Shown here piece by piece: positions 6,411 through 7,239 of a DNA stretch of 7,239 nucleotides (its first letter is position 1; each line of letters starts with the position of its first letter). Made by a program: the position numbers and the translations under genes. The stretch lies in the NCBI GenBank assembly GCA_013203855.1, contig JABMPG010000696.1:1-7239 (forward strand). Direction: 5' to 3'. The DNA comes from a bacterium. GTDB lineage: Bacteria; Sumerlaeota; Sumerlaeia; UBA8349. Under the pieces are notes generated by a model, which worked only from the letters and a program-made list of their open reading frames with translations, had not been told where the DNA came from and did not search any database.

Positions 6411-7239
6411 ATGGCCGTGCCGATGCATTACGCATCTCTGATTGGCCACAAAATCTTGCCATCCGTATTGATAACGATTTGTGGCCTTGGTGTTTTCGAG
6501 GTGTTGCTGAGTCTCTCGTCGGTCAATCCCAGCCCTTGGGAATCTCCCTGCTTCAAAGAGATTGATCCCTATGGCCCCAATCCCTATGTTCGCATTGCGT
6601 ATCCGTACCTGTTCTTCCATCTTCCAGGCGCGCGCTACGCGCAGATTTGGCCCGAGTTCCGTGTAGAATATTGGATTAACAACCGGGGTTTTCGTGGACC
6701 CAATTACCCATCGTGTCCCCCCCTCGGGCAGAAACGCCTGCTTGTGATTGGCGACTCCATGGTTGAGGGCGCGGGAGTGAACATTGAGCAGACTTTCTGC
6801 TCAATGTTCAACCAGCGGCTGGCGGACCGGGGATGGGAGGTTCTGAACGTAGGCATGATGGTAGGCAGTCCCATCTATTTCGCCGCGAACATGCCACGAT
6901 ATCTTGCGCTAGCTCCGGATGCCGCGCTGATTGTTCTCAACTACAATGACCTGCTGGGGAACTGCACACGAGAGGTCGCCTACGAGTGCCTTCCCCATCT
7001 GCCAGGAGTCGAGAAACTGTGCGGTGGGATTAAGAAGGACGCATTTTTCGGTTTCCGGACGGTCTGGTTGATGCGCAATACGCTCAACCGCCGGCACGAA
7101 TGGCGCCCATGCGATGAGGTCGACGGATTGCACCTGGGGCACCGGGGGCACCTCGCTGAGTTCCGGAGAATCATGATGTGCCACCCCAGCAGTTGCGCGC
7201 TGTCCGAGCGAGAATGGGAAGTCGTCGGTCCTGTTACCC
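6411..7239 (+). CDS. Membrane-anchored SGNH/GDSL-hydrolase-like protein, 5' part
   Basis: The reading frame is open for 276 codons to the window edge, so the 3' end is missing. Residues 14-36 form one hydrophobic segment, read as an N-terminal membrane anchor or uncleaved signal. EYWINNRGFRGP at 86-97 is a block I associate with SGNH-like proteins of polysaccharide loci. Then VIGDSMVEGAGV at 112-123 gives the nucleophile block (G114-D115-S116), NVGMMVGSP at 147-154 the oxyanion Gly region, and VLNYND at 175-180 the block III Asn-Asp. The catalytic SxxH/DxxH block expected near the C-terminus lies beyond the edge. The likely role is an esterase or O-acyl-transfer-related enzyme acting on extracellular or cell-wall glycans; the substrate is unknown. 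Its use of GC-richer codons resembles the ECF and LarA-like genes more than the glycosidase. Confidence 0.8.
   Translation, partial: MAVPMHYASLIGHKILPSVLITICGLGVFEVLLSLSSVNPSPWESPCFKEIDPYGPNPYVRIAYPYLFFHLPGARYAQIWPEFRVEYWINNRGFRGPNYPSCPPLGQKRLLVIGDSMVEGAGVNIEQTFCSMFNQRLADRGWEVLNVGMMVGSPIYFAANMPRYLALAPDAALIVLNYNDLLGNCTREVAYECLPHLPGVEKLCGGIKKDAFFGFRTVWLMRNTLNRRHEWRPCDEVDGLHLGHRGHLAEFRRIMMCHPSSCALSEREWEVVGPVT

Overview
The window looks like chromosomal DNA of a high-GC environmental bacterium. Transposase relics, long intergenic palindromes and a secreted GH36-type glycosidase together suggest the Planctomycetota / Verrucomicrobiota / Hydrogenedentota range. This is an inference from gene style and repeat type; there is no rRNA or marker gene to confirm it.

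Left part (1-1184, + strand): the end of an ABC ATPase gene overlaps by 4 bp (ATGA) an EcfT/CbiQ-type membrane gene. Together they are the energising module of an energy-coupling factor (ECF) vitamin or metal-ion importer. The substrate-binding S component is not in view.

Middle left (1185-2892): a convergent intergenic region carries two long palindromes of different sequence. It is followed by a minus-strand gene for a LarA-like (DUF2088) nickel-pincer racemase/epimerase homologue, in which all the residues I know as cofactor or catalytic positions are kept at nearly LarA spacing.

Centre (about 3000-6326): an insertion graveyard. It holds the frameshifted 5' end of an IS1380-like transposase, then a decayed C-terminal relic of a REP-associated (Y1/RAYT, IS200-like) transposase. 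Next comes an intact, AT-richer minus-strand gene for a secreted GH36-like alpha-galactosidase with a C-terminal fibronectin type III-like domain, and then a second RAYT relic in the same orientation as the first. The two relics share 29 of 34 bases in their best-conserved block and bracket the glycosidase gene, which reads as an acquired cargo island.

Right end (6411-7239, + strand): the 5' part of a gene for an N-terminally membrane-anchored SGNH/GDSL-hydrolase-like protein runs off the window. I found no CRISPR array, no tRNA or rRNA, and no clearly novel system. The most unusual items are the cargo between two RAYT relics, the paired palindromes, and the short-N-terminus GH36-like enzyme.
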